This document shows positions 16,010 through 23,620 of a stretch of DNA of 39,773 nt, piece by piece. Numbering within the stretch: the stretch's first letter is position 1; the number at the start of each line of letters is the position of its first letter. Location: contig JAKQQT010000130.1 of NCBI GenBank assembly GCA_029564025.1, forward strand, positions 1 through 39,773, in the 5' to 3' direction. The notes under the pieces are model-generated. The model was not told the origin of the DNA. It saw only the letters and a program-made list of their open reading frames with translations, and ran no database searches. Position numbers and translations under genes: made by a program. Origin of the DNA: Armatimonadota bacterium. Lineage in GTDB: Bacteria; Armatimonadota; DTGP01; JAKQQT01.

Positions 16010-16862
16010 CGGCGTCCAGCCCTTCCAGTACAGTATGCTCAATCCGGACCGCGTGTTCGTGTGTTGGGAACTGAGCGCTGGACACGTCGAGCACGTAATT
16101 CGAGAGAGCTTCCCTGATAATGGTGTTCAAATCGGCGTACCGGCGCACGTGCCGGTACAGGTGTTCGGACAATCCGAGCACGTCGTGCCATATCTGCACC
16201 TGACCGTCGCAAGCCGGTCCGGAACCGATGCCGATGGTCGGGATGCTGATTGAGTTCGTAATCAATCCGGCCAGAGAAATGGGGACCAGTTCCAGCACCA
16301 CGGCAAAGGCTCCGGCCGACTGCAGGCGCCTGGCTCCGTCCAGAACATTCTGGGCCGTTTCCCTGTCGCGACCCTGAACGCGCGGTCCACCCAGCGCATG
16401 CACCGATTGCGGTGTGAAACCGACGTGCCCCATCACGGGAATTCCTGCATCAACTAGGCGTTCAATCACGTCAATCACTCGTCCCGCGCCTTCGAGTTTG
16501 ACCGCGTGTGCGCCGCCTTCCTTGACAAGGCGCACCGCGTTTGTCACAGCTTCATCCTCGCCGCACTGATACGAACCGAACGGCATATCAGCGATGACCA
16601 TCGCCCGTTTCGTTCCGCGTACGACGGACTGGGTGGCGCGGACCATGTCGTCCATTGTAACCGGCAGTTCGTCCGGCATTCCGAGAACGTTGCGCCCGAT
16701 GGAATCGCCAACAAGGATGGCATCGACGCCGGCTGAATCGGCGAGGCGGGCCGACGGGGTGTCGTAAGCCGTTATCATCGCGATGCGCCGGCCTTCCTGA
16801 CGGGCGTTCTTGAAATCCGCGATGGTGACAGGGCGCGAGGACGGAGTATCGTTTTCTTTCAT
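15945..16862 (-). CDS. panB: 3-methyl-2-oxobutanoate hydroxymethyltransferase
   Basis: A 305-residue TIM-barrel enzyme making ketopantoate from 2-oxoisovalerate and methylene-tetrahydrofolate. Motifs: IAMITAYDTPSARLADSAGV, ILVGDSIGRNVLG (metal-binding Asp), ADMPFGSYQ, AVKLEGAG, GHVGFTPQSVHALGG, and IGIGSGPACDGQVQIWHDVLG. Family members are about 260-275 residues; here a charged C-terminal tail of about 27 residues (rich in Asp, Glu, Arg) follows the usual end and overlaps panC. The ATG overlaps the J-protein stop (ATGA). FolK at the head of the array feeds the folate cofactor used by this enzyme. Confidence 0.96.
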   Translation of the reverse strand: MKENDTPSSRPVTIADFKNARQEGRRIAMITAYDTPSARLADSAGVDAILVGDSIGRNVLGMPDELPVTMDDMVRATQSVVRGTKRAMVIADMPFGSYQCGEDEAVTNAVRLVKEGGAHAVKLEGAGRVIDVIERLVDAGIPVMGHVGFTPQSVHALGGPRVQGRDRETAQNVLDGARRLQSAGAFAVVLELVPISLAGLITNSISIPTIGIGSGPACDGQVQIWHDVLGLSEHLYRHVRRYADLNTIIREALSNYVLDVSSAQFPTHEHAVRIEHTVLEGLDADERYPDNKRSEPLDEGGPSDD

Positions 16863-17944
16863 GGCCTTATCAGGTCTCCCAGAAACCAGCCGCCAAACGC
16901 GGCGAACAGGGTCCAACCGGGCAACCAGAGCAGTATATGCGGCATTTCGTGCGGATGAATAACCGCCACGACGATCGAGAGGAGGGGCGCAAGCAGAAAC
17001 GCGCCGGCCAAACCGGCTGACACACTGCCGCGCGTAAACCAGATGCCCAGAAACCAGGCTACCGCCAATAGGTAATTTAGCATGGCCATCGGGACCATCA
17101 CCAGTCCGGGGGCGGGCATGCGCGGCCTTGGGGCGAAAATGGCACAGGCGCGGTTTTCATTGTACAGAAGAAGATCGTCCAGTTGAGGCACCACTTCAGC
17201 CCACGCGGCAAGACAGGCGATGAATGCCGCTAAAGTCGTGGTTGCCAGTACGGCGTTCGCGGGTGTGGTTCCAATCAGGCTTTCCAACACGGGGAGCGGC
17301 GGCCCCACGGACGTCAGGAGATGCAGATACACAGGAAGTATGACGGCAATGCTGACGACTGCCGGCAGGAACCTTCTCCCTGGTTTCCTTTTTCGGCTTT
17401 TTTGCACCGGCTTTGTCCGGGCGGCTTCTGCCAGCGCCTTGTTCAGTTCCAGGCGGAGCGGCGAATCGGACGGATTGTGCTCCACACCGTAGTGAAGAAC
17501 CGTCAACCGGTCCTGCTTACGTCCGGCCGCGCCGAATACTTTCGCGAGAAGGAGCAGTGCTTTCGGGTGTTCCGGATTCCGCCGCAGAATCTCCGCCAGG
17601 GACTTGTGGGCCGTTCGAAGATTGCCTTCCCCGAGGTCGCGTTCAGCCTGGCGTATCCAATTATCGTCTGAGGGTGGTTGATGCTTCGGCTGTTCCGTAA
17701 TCGGCGCCGAACGGGCGGCCAGGCTGTTGTCGTAGCGGCGGCGTTCCTCCTCGTCGCTGAGAATTGCATAGGATTCCTGCAGTTGGATGAAGGCCGCGTG
17801 GGCATCCGCCTTGTTTCTTGATACGTCCGGGTGGATCTGGCGGACCCTCAACCGGTAGGCGCGCCGGATATCCGCCGGTTCCGCATCCCGGGAGACGCCC
17901 AGTGCGGCATAATGGTCCCGGGTATAGTCGCGTTCACGGGGCAT
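16859..17944 (-). CDS. Membrane-anchored J-domain (DnaJ-like) protein
   Basis: A 361-residue protein with an N-terminal J domain (about residues 6-72): DYTRDHYAALGVSRDAEPAD, a basic helix II, the HPD triad at 38-40 and YAILSDEEERRRYD. A TPR-like helical stretch follows (about 95-170). Then come a basic linker and several hydrophobic segments to the C-terminus (about 182-361), suggesting four to six membrane helices. There is no Gly/Phe region or zinc centre, so this is a class III J protein that would recruit DnaK to the inner membrane. It overlaps the GspF-like gene by 11 bases and panB by four. Client unknown. Confidence 0.85.
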   Translation of the reverse strand: MPRERDYTRDHYAALGVSRDAEPADIRRAYRLRVRQIHPDVSRNKADAHAAFIQLQESYAILSDEEERRRYDNSLAARSAPITEQPKHQPPSDDNWIRQAERDLGEGNLRTAHKSLAEILRRNPEHPKALLLLAKVFGAAGRKQDRLTVLHYGVEHNPSDSPLRLELNKALAEAARTKPVQKSRKRKPGRRFLPAVVSIAVILPVYLHLLTSVGPPLPVLESLIGTTPANAVLATTTLAAFIACLAAWAEVVPQLDDLLLYNENRACAIFAPRPRMPAPGLVMVPMAMLNYLLAVAWFLGIWFTRGSVSAGLAGAFLLAPLLSIVVAVIHPHEMPHILLWLPGWTLFAAFGGWFLGDLIRP

Positions 17945-19169
17945 CGTTCAGAAAAGGGTAGACCTGCGTCTGGACGGTTCCGCTGACTAAATGGACGATC
18001 AGGTATCCGAGGCCGGCCAGAACCACGAAAAGCACGACCATACCAATCAGCATCGGCGTCACGGAGCCGATGCGGTTGGCTTCTTCCCGTTGAAAAGCAA
18101 TTGCCTGCCGCAAGGATTCCGGTAGTTTGCCGGCCGCCTCTCCCGTCTGCGCCAGGTCCAGGGTACTGCGGTCATAAATTCCGGTTTGAGCCATCACTTC
18201 GGAAACGGTGGATCCTTTCAAAAGATTCGGTTTGGCGCTTAAAAGCCGTTTCCTTGTGAACGGTGAATCGGCCGCCTCCGAAGCCAGTTGCCAGGCCACG
18301 GCCACGGGGACTCCGGCGTCCAGGGCCGAGGCAAGCGAACCAAGCGTCTTCACGCGGTCCACACGTTTGCGCCGGGCTCCGAGGCCGGGCAGGGAGAAAG
18401 CGATGGATTCCAGCAACGCTCCAATCGGCGTAAACCGCAGGAGCCGAAACAACAGGGGAATCACCAGGTTGATGCCGACGAGCGCGACAAGTCCGGCAAC
18501 CAGAGTCTGAGAGAGCAGTCGGTCGATGGATGGCGTTGTGCCGGCAGTGATGTGTGGCATCACATTCCACAGCAACCACCCGATACCGGCCGCCATCGGG
18601 ATGACAAGGTAGCGGACGTACAACAGCATCCAGTTGAAACGTATGGCGGACTGAACGCCCCAATCCGCTTCGGCCTGGTTGGCGAGTTCGGCGAAAGCGC
18701 GGCCCAGCACGCCGCCTTGCTCCCCGGCCTGAATCATGCCGACGTGACCGGCGCTGAAGACGCGCGGGTGGCGCGCCATTGCCTCGCTCAGCGGTCGACC
18801 GGCGTTCACCGTGTCGAGCATGTCCTGCGTCGCGGTTCGCAGAAGGTAACCTCGCGCCATGCCGCGGATACGTACCAAGGCATCCGTGATGGGAACGGCG
18901 GAGTCCAGCAGTGTCGCCATCTGCCGGTAAAGCTGACCCAGCGAACGGGCATTGACGGCCACTGTCACATTAGCCTTCGGGGTAATCGGTCGCCGTTGAG
19001 CAGATGAGGTTCTGGAGGGCTTGATGTCCCTGACCACCTGCTCCACCAGTGTCGCCTGATAGCCCATTCCAAGCAGGCGGGTGCGAACCGCGCCTTCGGA
19101 GGATGCGTCCATCGAGCCCACAACGCTCTTGCCGTTACGGTCGGTCGCTTCGTAGTGATACATCGGCAT
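17934..19169 (-). CDS. Type II secretion/type IV pilus inner-membrane protein (GspF/PilC family)
   Basis: A 411-residue protein. It begins MPMYHYEATDRNGKSVVGSM, the usual start of GspF/PilC proteins. Two T2SF domains follow: the first around 75-190 (LYRQMATLLDSAVPITDAL, MIQAGEQGGVLG) and the second around 275-390 (TLGSLASALDAGVPVAVAWQ, LAQTGEAAGKLPESL). Hydrophobic segments occur after the first domain and at the C-terminus. The platform protein works with a GspE/PilB ATPase, yet none is in the window. The ATG at 19169 has GAGGA eight bases upstream and lies 35 bases inside the end of folK. Secretion and pilus roles cannot be distinguished. Confidence 0.9.
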   Translation of the reverse strand: MPMYHYEATDRNGKSVVGSMDASSEGAVRTRLLGMGYQATLVEQVVRDIKPSRTSSAQRRPITPKANVTVAVNARSLGQLYRQMATLLDSAVPITDALVRIRGMARGYLLRTATQDMLDTVNAGRPLSEAMARHPRVFSAGHVGMIQAGEQGGVLGRAFAELANQAEADWGVQSAIRFNWMLLYVRYLVIPMAAGIGWLLWNVMPHITAGTTPSIDRLLSQTLVAGLVALVGINLVIPLLFRLLRFTPIGALLESIAFSLPGLGARRKRVDRVKTLGSLASALDAGVPVAVAWQLASEAADSPFTRKRLLSAKPNLLKGSTVSEVMAQTGIYDRSTLDLAQTGEAAGKLPESLRQAIAFQREEANRIGSVTPMLIGMVVLFVVLAGLGYLIVHLVSGTVQTQVYPFLNDAP

Positions 19170-19605
19170 GGTCGGTTTCCTCGAGAAGTGCGCGGGCCGC
19201 TTCCGCGGCCTGCGGGGCAATCTCACGCAAGGGCACCATCACAAAGTCGCGTTCCAGCATGTGCGGATGCGGAATACGGAGAACGTCGGTCTGTACGCGC
19301 GTGTCACCGTACAAAAGGATGTCAATATCAATCAGCCTGGGTCCATAGCGCGGACCGGGGACGCGGCCCATGTTCCGCTCGATCTCTTTCACGGAGGCAA
19401 GCAGGTCGTTGGGTGTAAGGTCCGTGTCCAGCGCCACGGCCATGTTTAGAAACATCGGTTGCTGTACGCCGCCCCAGGGTTCCGTTTCGCGAATGGAAGA
19501 CGACAGCGCCACCGTGCCCAGTGCGGACAGCCGGCGAACCGCTTCCCGCAGACTGGCTTCGCGGTCGCCCAGGTTGGCGCCGATGCTCAGATACACGCGT
19601 GTCAT
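19135..19605 (-). CDS. folK: 2-amino-4-hydroxy-6-hydroxymethyldihydropteridine pyrophosphokinase
   Basis: A 156-residue folate-pathway kinase. Motifs: VYLSIGANLGDREASL (N-terminal), ETEPWGGVQQPMFLNMAVAL, GRVPGPRYGPRLIDIDILLY (catalytic Asp pair in DIDIL) and IPHPHMLERDFVMVPLREIA. Length is normal. It is the first gene of the long minus-strand array, divergent from tdh. Upstream of the ATG at 19605 there is no clear ribosome binding site; an extended -10-like TGATACCAT at 19615-19623 would start transcription two to four bases before the ATG, so the message may be leaderless. Confidence 0.96.
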   Translation of the reverse strand: MTRVYLSIGANLGDREASLREAVRRLSALGTVALSSSIRETEPWGGVQQPMFLNMAVALDTDLTPNDLLASVKEIERNMGRVPGPRYGPRLIDIDILLYGDTRVQTDVLRIPHPHMLERDFVMVPLREIAPQAAEAARALLEETDHADVSLRSDRP

Positions 19606-19614
19606 GTCAGTTCC

Positions 19615-19623
19615 ATGGTATCA
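19615..19623 (-). promoter_or_regulatory. Possible extended -10 for folK array
   Basis: Minus strand TGATACCAT: TGn followed by TACCAT (four of six). A TTGTGT lies 16 bases upstream as a weak -35. The predicted start would be at about 19608, just ahead of the folK ATG. This is the only promoter-like site I found for the 14-kb array; experimental support is lacking. Confidence 0.35.
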
Positions 19624-19674
19624 CCGAATAGACAGCACACAATCATCAGCCGTCCAATGAACGACTCACACGCC

Positions 19675-19680
19675 TATAAT
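19675..19680 (+). promoter_or_regulatory. Consensus -10 box for tdh
   Basis: A perfect TATAAT. Transcription would start at about 19687, leaving about 13 bases before the TTG at 19700, with GGGAG at the very 5' end. No convincing -35 is seen. The box overlaps the ATG at 19679, which argues against that ATG as the translation start. Confidence 0.6.
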
Positions 19681-19699
19681 GACGAGGGAGAAATATCAT

Positions 19700-20752
19700 T
19701 TGAAAACAACCATGCAAGCCATAACGAAGCCGGAGCGCGCTCCGGGCTTCCTGATTCGCGAAGTTCCGGTTCCGGAATGCGGCCCGGACGATGTACTGGT
19801 CAAGGTGCTGGCCGCCAGCGTGTGCGGAACCGATGTTCATATCTACACCTGGGACGACTGGGCCTCCGCCCGTCTGAAACCGCCGCTTACCATTGGCCAC
19901 GAGTTCGCCGGGATTATAGAAAAGGTCGGATCGAACGTTCGTCGTGTCAAGCCCGGCGACTTCGTCAGCGCCGAGTCCCACATCATATGCGGACGATGCC
20001 TTCAATGCCGAACCGGCCAGTTCCACACCTGCCAGAACGTCAAGATACTGGGCGTGGATACCAACGGCTGTTTCGCCGAATATGTAGCGGTTCCCGAGAA
20101 CAACATCTGGGTGAACGACCCGCACCTTCCGCCGTACCTGGCTTCGGCACAGGAGCCCCTCGGCAACGCCGTTTTCGCGACGCTGGTTGAACCCGTTACC
20201 GCCGCAAGTGTGGCGATTTTCGGGTGCGGGCCAACGGGCCTTTGCGCCGCCGCCGTTGCCAAGGCCGCGGGAGCCGCGCTTGTTGTCGCCATCGATGTGA
20301 ATCCTTACCGCCTGGACCTGGCCGCCCGTATGGGAGCCTATGTGACCCTCAATCCGCTGGAGGACGACGTTGTCGGTGAATTGAAGCGGCGAACGGACGG
20401 GAACGGCGTGGACGTGGTCATCGAAATGAGCGGCAATCCGCAGGCCATCAATCAAGGTCTGGAAGCCATTCGCCTCGGTGGCCGTTTCACGGCGTTCGGC
20501 CTGCCGTCGAAACCCGTGACAATCGACGTCGCCGAGAAGATCATCTTCAAGGGTACCCGTTTCCTGGGCGTCAGCGGACGGCGGATGTTCGAGACGTGGT
20601 ACCAGGTGGCCGCGCTTCTTCGCACGGAACGGCTGAACCTTGCCCCGCTGGTCACGCACAAGTTCCCGATGTCCGAAGTGGACGAGGCGATGCAGGTGAT
20701 GCAGTCCGGCCAGAGCGGTAAAGTCGTTTTGATGGTTGAACCGGCACATTAG
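19700..20752 (+). CDS. tdh: L-threonine 3-dehydrogenase
   Basis: A 350-residue zinc alcohol dehydrogenase that oxidises threonine to 2-amino-3-oxobutyrate. ASVCGTDVHIYTWDDW (40-54) is characteristic of Tdh. Catalytic zinc ligands: Cys42, His67, Glu68. Structural zinc cysteines lie in CGRCLQCRTGQFHTC (97-111). The NAD-binding Rossmann motif is GCGPTGLCAAA. The following kbl confirms the assignment over other medium-chain dehydrogenases. TTG at 19700 has GGGAG nine bases upstream; ATG at 19712 (four codons later) is an alternative, and ATG at 19679 overlaps the -10 box. It is the first gene of the plus-strand unit divergent from folK. Confidence 0.94.
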   Translation: MKTTMQAITKPERAPGFLIREVPVPECGPDDVLVKVLAASVCGTDVHIYTWDDWASARLKPPLTIGHEFAGIIEKVGSNVRRVKPGDFVSAESHIICGRCLQCRTGQFHTCQNVKILGVDTNGCFAEYVAVPENNIWVNDPHLPPYLASAQEPLGNAVFATLVEPVTAASVAIFGCGPTGLCAAAVAKAAGAALVVAIDVNPYRLDLAARMGAYVTLNPLEDDVVGELKRRTDGNGVDVVIEMSGNPQAINQGLEAIRLGGRFTAFGLPSKPVTIDVAEKIIFKGTRFLGVSGRRMFETWYQVAALLRTERLNLAPLVTHKFPMSEVDEAMQVMQSGQSGKVVLMVEPAH

Positions 20753-20794
20753 CGAATTATTACCAGAAACGGGGAGGAACACGGAACAGGAATC

Positions 20795-21982
20795 ATGTCT
20801 GCAGTTAATCACACCGATCCGCTGGCGTATCTGGCGGCGGAACTGGAACCAATCAAGGCGTCCGGTTGGAAACGCGCCCGAACGCTGAGGAGCGCGCAGG
20901 GGCCGGTTGCCGACTTCGACGGCAAGAGAGTTGTCAACCTCTCCTCCAACAACTACCTCGGCCTTGCCGACGATGAACGACTGAAGGAAGCGGCGGTCAA
21001 GGCCGTGGAACAATACGGCGCCGGATCCGCTTCGGTGCGTACCATCGCCGGTACAATGAGCCTCCATGTGCTTCTTGAAGAGCGCCTCGCCGCGTTCAAG
21101 AAGGTCGAGGACGTGGTCGTTTTCCAGAGCGGTTTCACGGCCAATGCCGGCACCGTGGCGGCCATTCTCGGAAAAGAGGACGTTATTGTTTCGGACCGGC
21201 TGAACCACGCCAGCATCATCGACGGCGCGCGTCTTTCGCGGGCTGAGATCAAGGTCTACGAGCACGCCGATATCGACAGCCTGCGCGCGAAACTGGAGGA
21301 AGCCAAAAGTCGCCGCACACTGGTCGTTACCGACGGGGTCTTCAGCATGGATGGTGACGTGGCCCCCCTTCCCGACGTAGTGGCGGCGGCAGAGGAGTAC
21401 GGCGCGATTATCATGGTGGACGACGCCCACGCGAGCGGGGTGATGGGAAGCAATGGGCGCGGCACGGTCGACCACTTTGGCCTCCACGGCCGAGTACACA
21501 TCCAGGTGGGCACCCTCAGCAAGGCATTTGGCGTCCTCGGTGGTTACGTGGCCGGGAGCAGGAACCTGATTGACTGGTTGCACGCCCGAGGCCGCCCGTT
21601 CCTGTTCAGCAGTAGTCATCCACCGGCCGTCGTGGCGGCGTGCCTTGCCGGACTCGACATCCTGGAGAATGAGCCGGAGAGAATCGAGCGCCTCTGGAGC
21701 AACACGCGTTTTTTCAAGGCGGGGCTGACAGCGCTGGGATTTGATACCGGCAAGAGCCAGACACCGATCACGCCGGTTATCATCGGCGGGGACACGGAAG
21801 CCGTCAAGTTCTCGGCGGACCTTTTTGACGCCGGCGTGTTCGCGCAGAGCATCGTTTTCCCAACGGTTGCGAAAGGGTCCGCGCGTGTCAGGACAATCGT
21901 AACCGCCACCCATACCGAGCAGGACCTGCAAGAAGCCTTGGACGCGTTTGAGAAGGTGGGGCGCGCTTCGGGAATCATCTGA
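20795..21982 (+). CDS. kbl: Glycine C-acetyltransferase (2-amino-3-ketobutyrate CoA ligase)
   Basis: A 395-residue PLP enzyme of the alpha-oxoamine synthase family, splitting 2-amino-3-oxobutyrate with CoA into glycine and acetyl-CoA. Motifs: NLSSNNYLGLADD (48-60), YGAGSASVRTIAGT (74-87), VDDAHASGVMG (208-218) and the PLP lysine K243 in GTLSKAFGVLGG. Sequence alone could fit 8-amino-7-oxononanoate synthase, but the position 42 bases after tdh makes Kbl the best call. Together they degrade threonine to glycine. An AGGA-type ribosome binding site precedes the ATG. Confidence 0.93.
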   Translation: MSAVNHTDPLAYLAAELEPIKASGWKRARTLRSAQGPVADFDGKRVVNLSSNNYLGLADDERLKEAAVKAVEQYGAGSASVRTIAGTMSLHVLLEERLAAFKKVEDVVVFQSGFTANAGTVAAILGKEDVIVSDRLNHASIIDGARLSRAEIKVYEHADIDSLRAKLEEAKSRRTLVVTDGVFSMDGDVAPLPDVVAAAEEYGAIIMVDDAHASGVMGSNGRGTVDHFGLHGRVHIQVGTLSKAFGVLGGYVAGSRNLIDWLHARGRPFLFSSSHPPAVVAACLAGLDILENEPERIERLWSNTRFFKAGLTALGFDTGKSQTPITPVIIGGDTEAVKFSADLFDAGVFAQSIVFPTVAKGSARVRTIVTATHTEQDLQEALDAFEKVGRASGII

Positions 21983-21987
21983 CAAGA

Positions 21988-22022
21988 CGAAGCGCCGGTC
22001 CCGGTTCCGGGCGGACGCTTCG
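21988..22022 (+). other. Stem-loop between kbl and the secreted protein gene
   Basis: CGAAGCG (21988-21994) pairs with CGCTTCG (22016-22022), and inside it CCCG/CGGG closes a GTTC tetraloop (22000-22011). There is no T tract, so it is not a clear terminator; it could be an mRNA processing or stability element between the two genes. Its right arm ends 17 bases before the next ATG. Confidence 0.5.
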
Positions 22023-22038
22023 CAGTAAGGGGCTGTTT

Positions 22039-23550
22039 ATGTGGTTTCGTTTATTACCTGTTCTGATTCTGGCCGTATCCCCGGCGCTCGCCGCCGATAC
22101 CCCGAAATCCGCCGCGGTTGACACGCCGTACCGGCCTCTGACCTGGACGAACAACACGAATCGTTCGGTTCAGCACGATATCACAGCCGAACAGGCCGCG
22201 GTGATGAAAGGCGGTGAACCGGTTGTCGTCCAGCTGGGCCGCAACGATGCCCCCTACCGTTTCTGGGCGCCTTTACGGACGAAAGAAGCGTTTCAAGTGA
22301 CCGTTCCGCCGAACTCGAAGGTGGAACTGTGGTCGCGCGCGGAGTTGGCAAAGCATCCGAATCACCAGTACGCGCAGGCGGCCAGGCACGGAGCCCTGCC
22401 CATCGTGGTTCTCGGTCCGTATGCCGAGGAGGCCGGAAAGACGGCGGACGCGCCGCGCACGGAGATTGCACCGTGGCGCACAGGTCCCGCATCATTCCGG
22501 TCATATCCGATGGGCAAGATCCCGGTTACGGTGCGTATCACGAACGACGGAACCTCCAACTGGTCGAAGCCCCGTGCCCGTCTGTTCGTTCCCGAGAACT
22601 GGAAAGTCGAACCGGTCGTTGCGGACATCAAGACCGTGGAAGGAAAATCGCTATCAAAGGGTGTTCTCAAGAGGAAACAGACGGGTATCGCATCTTTTAC
22701 TGTCACAGCCCCGAAGGGGACGATTCTGGGACTGGAATCGCCGGTGTTCGCGTTCGTGCGTTTCAATCTCGGCAAGAACAGCGTCACGGTTCGCAACTCC
22801 GTGGATGCCGTGATGCAGGAGCCCATCGTTCGGCGATACGCGATGGATGAGAAGGGATCCAGGTTCATCGTTCGGCTGATTAATCCGTTCGCACCGGCGA
22901 AGTTGGGAACTCCCACGGTTGAAGTGCGACGGCCTTCCGGCACCGAGTGGACCGTTGAAGCGCCCAAGCCTGTGGAGGTCCAGAAAGATATCAGCGCCAT
23001 CGCCCCTGTCAACCGCATCGGCTCCACACCGGGACAGGTTGCGGTGCCGGTGGTCGTGACACTCAACGACTTCCGCATGGGTTACACGCCGGTTGTGCAG
23101 GCCGCGTGGCGTTCGGGTGCGCGAAGGTCGGAAAGCGGGGGGCTTGTGAGGATTGGCGAGAGCCAGGACGGTCCGGCCGGATCGCCGGACGGACTTCTGC
23201 CGGAAACGGTGGGCAACTCCCGCGTGATGGCCTTCACGGTTCCAGCCCGTTTTGCCGTTTCCGATCCGAACGAGTTCGTTTCGCCGACCTGGGTAACGGT
23301 GAAAGCGGTGTTGAAGGGCGCCAACCGAGTGCGTCTTGAATACGACGCGTACGATACCAAACGCCCTTCCATAGCCGGCGATTATGAAGTCCTTTCGTCC
23401 GACGAACCGCAAACACTGTCGTTCCTGCTGGCGGACGCGGCCTTCCAGAAACGGCTCGAGGCAGGCGCGGACCTCCGCCTGGTGTTCGACGGCGGAGAGG
23501 CGTACGTTCGTGAGGTGAAGGTTTCCAAGTGGAATCCCGAAGCCCGATAG
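22039..23550 (+). CDS. Secreted beta-rich protein, function unknown
   Basis: A 503-residue exported protein I do not recognise. A signal peptide covers residues 1-19 (WFRLLPVLILAVSPALA). The mature part is strand-rich with no membrane segment or cysteine motif. A segment near 165-190 (GKIPVTVRITNDGTSNWSKP) resembles bacterial Ig-like/CARDB-type 'NxGxxxW' domains, and the C-terminal 120 residues (RLEYDAYDTKRP, RLVFDGGEAYVREVKVS) resemble a carbohydrate-binding jelly-roll, but I would not name a family. ATG start with AAGGGG about nine bases upstream. It lies 56 bases after kbl and ends just before a bidirectional terminator. A role in cell-surface or polymer binding is only inference. Confidence 0.75.
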   Translation: MWFRLLPVLILAVSPALAADTPKSAAVDTPYRPLTWTNNTNRSVQHDITAEQAAVMKGGEPVVVQLGRNDAPYRFWAPLRTKEAFQVTVPPNSKVELWSRAELAKHPNHQYAQAARHGALPIVVLGPYAEEAGKTADAPRTEIAPWRTGPASFRSYPMGKIPVTVRITNDGTSNWSKPRARLFVPENWKVEPVVADIKTVEGKSLSKGVLKRKQTGIASFTVTAPKGTILGLESPVFAFVRFNLGKNSVTVRNSVDAVMQEPIVRRYAMDEKGSRFIVRLINPFAPAKLGTPTVEVRRPSGTEWTVEAPKPVEVQKDISAIAPVNRIGSTPGQVAVPVVVTLNDFRMGYTPVVQAAWRSGARRSESGGLVRIGESQDGPAGSPDGLLPETVGNSRVMAFTVPARFAVSDPNEFVSPTWVTVKAVLKGANRVRLEYDAYDTKRPSIAGDYEVLSSDEPQTLSFLLADAAFQKRLEAGADLRLVFDGGEAYVREVKVSKWNPEAR

Positions 23551-23566
23551 ATTCCCGCAAATAAAC

Positions 23567-23608
23567 AACAGGGGGATTCAGTCAATCAACCGGCTGAATC
23601 CCCCTGTT
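23567..23608. terminator. Bidirectional intrinsic terminator
   Basis: A perfect 15-bp stem (AACAGGGGGATTCAG at 23567-23581, complement at 23594-23608) with a 12-base loop lies between two convergent genes (stops at 23550 plus and 23621 minus). On the minus strand it is followed by GTTTATTTG; on the plus strand only by TTTCC. It serves both the tdh unit and the SurA-like gene. Confidence 0.85.
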
Positions 23609-23620
23609 TCCATGTTGCTG

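Noticed and set aside
19646-21985. 779-codon open frame on the minus strand opposite tdh and kbl
   Set aside because: Both plus-strand genes have clear family motifs and the antisense frame has no recognisable domain; high GC makes such antisense frames common.
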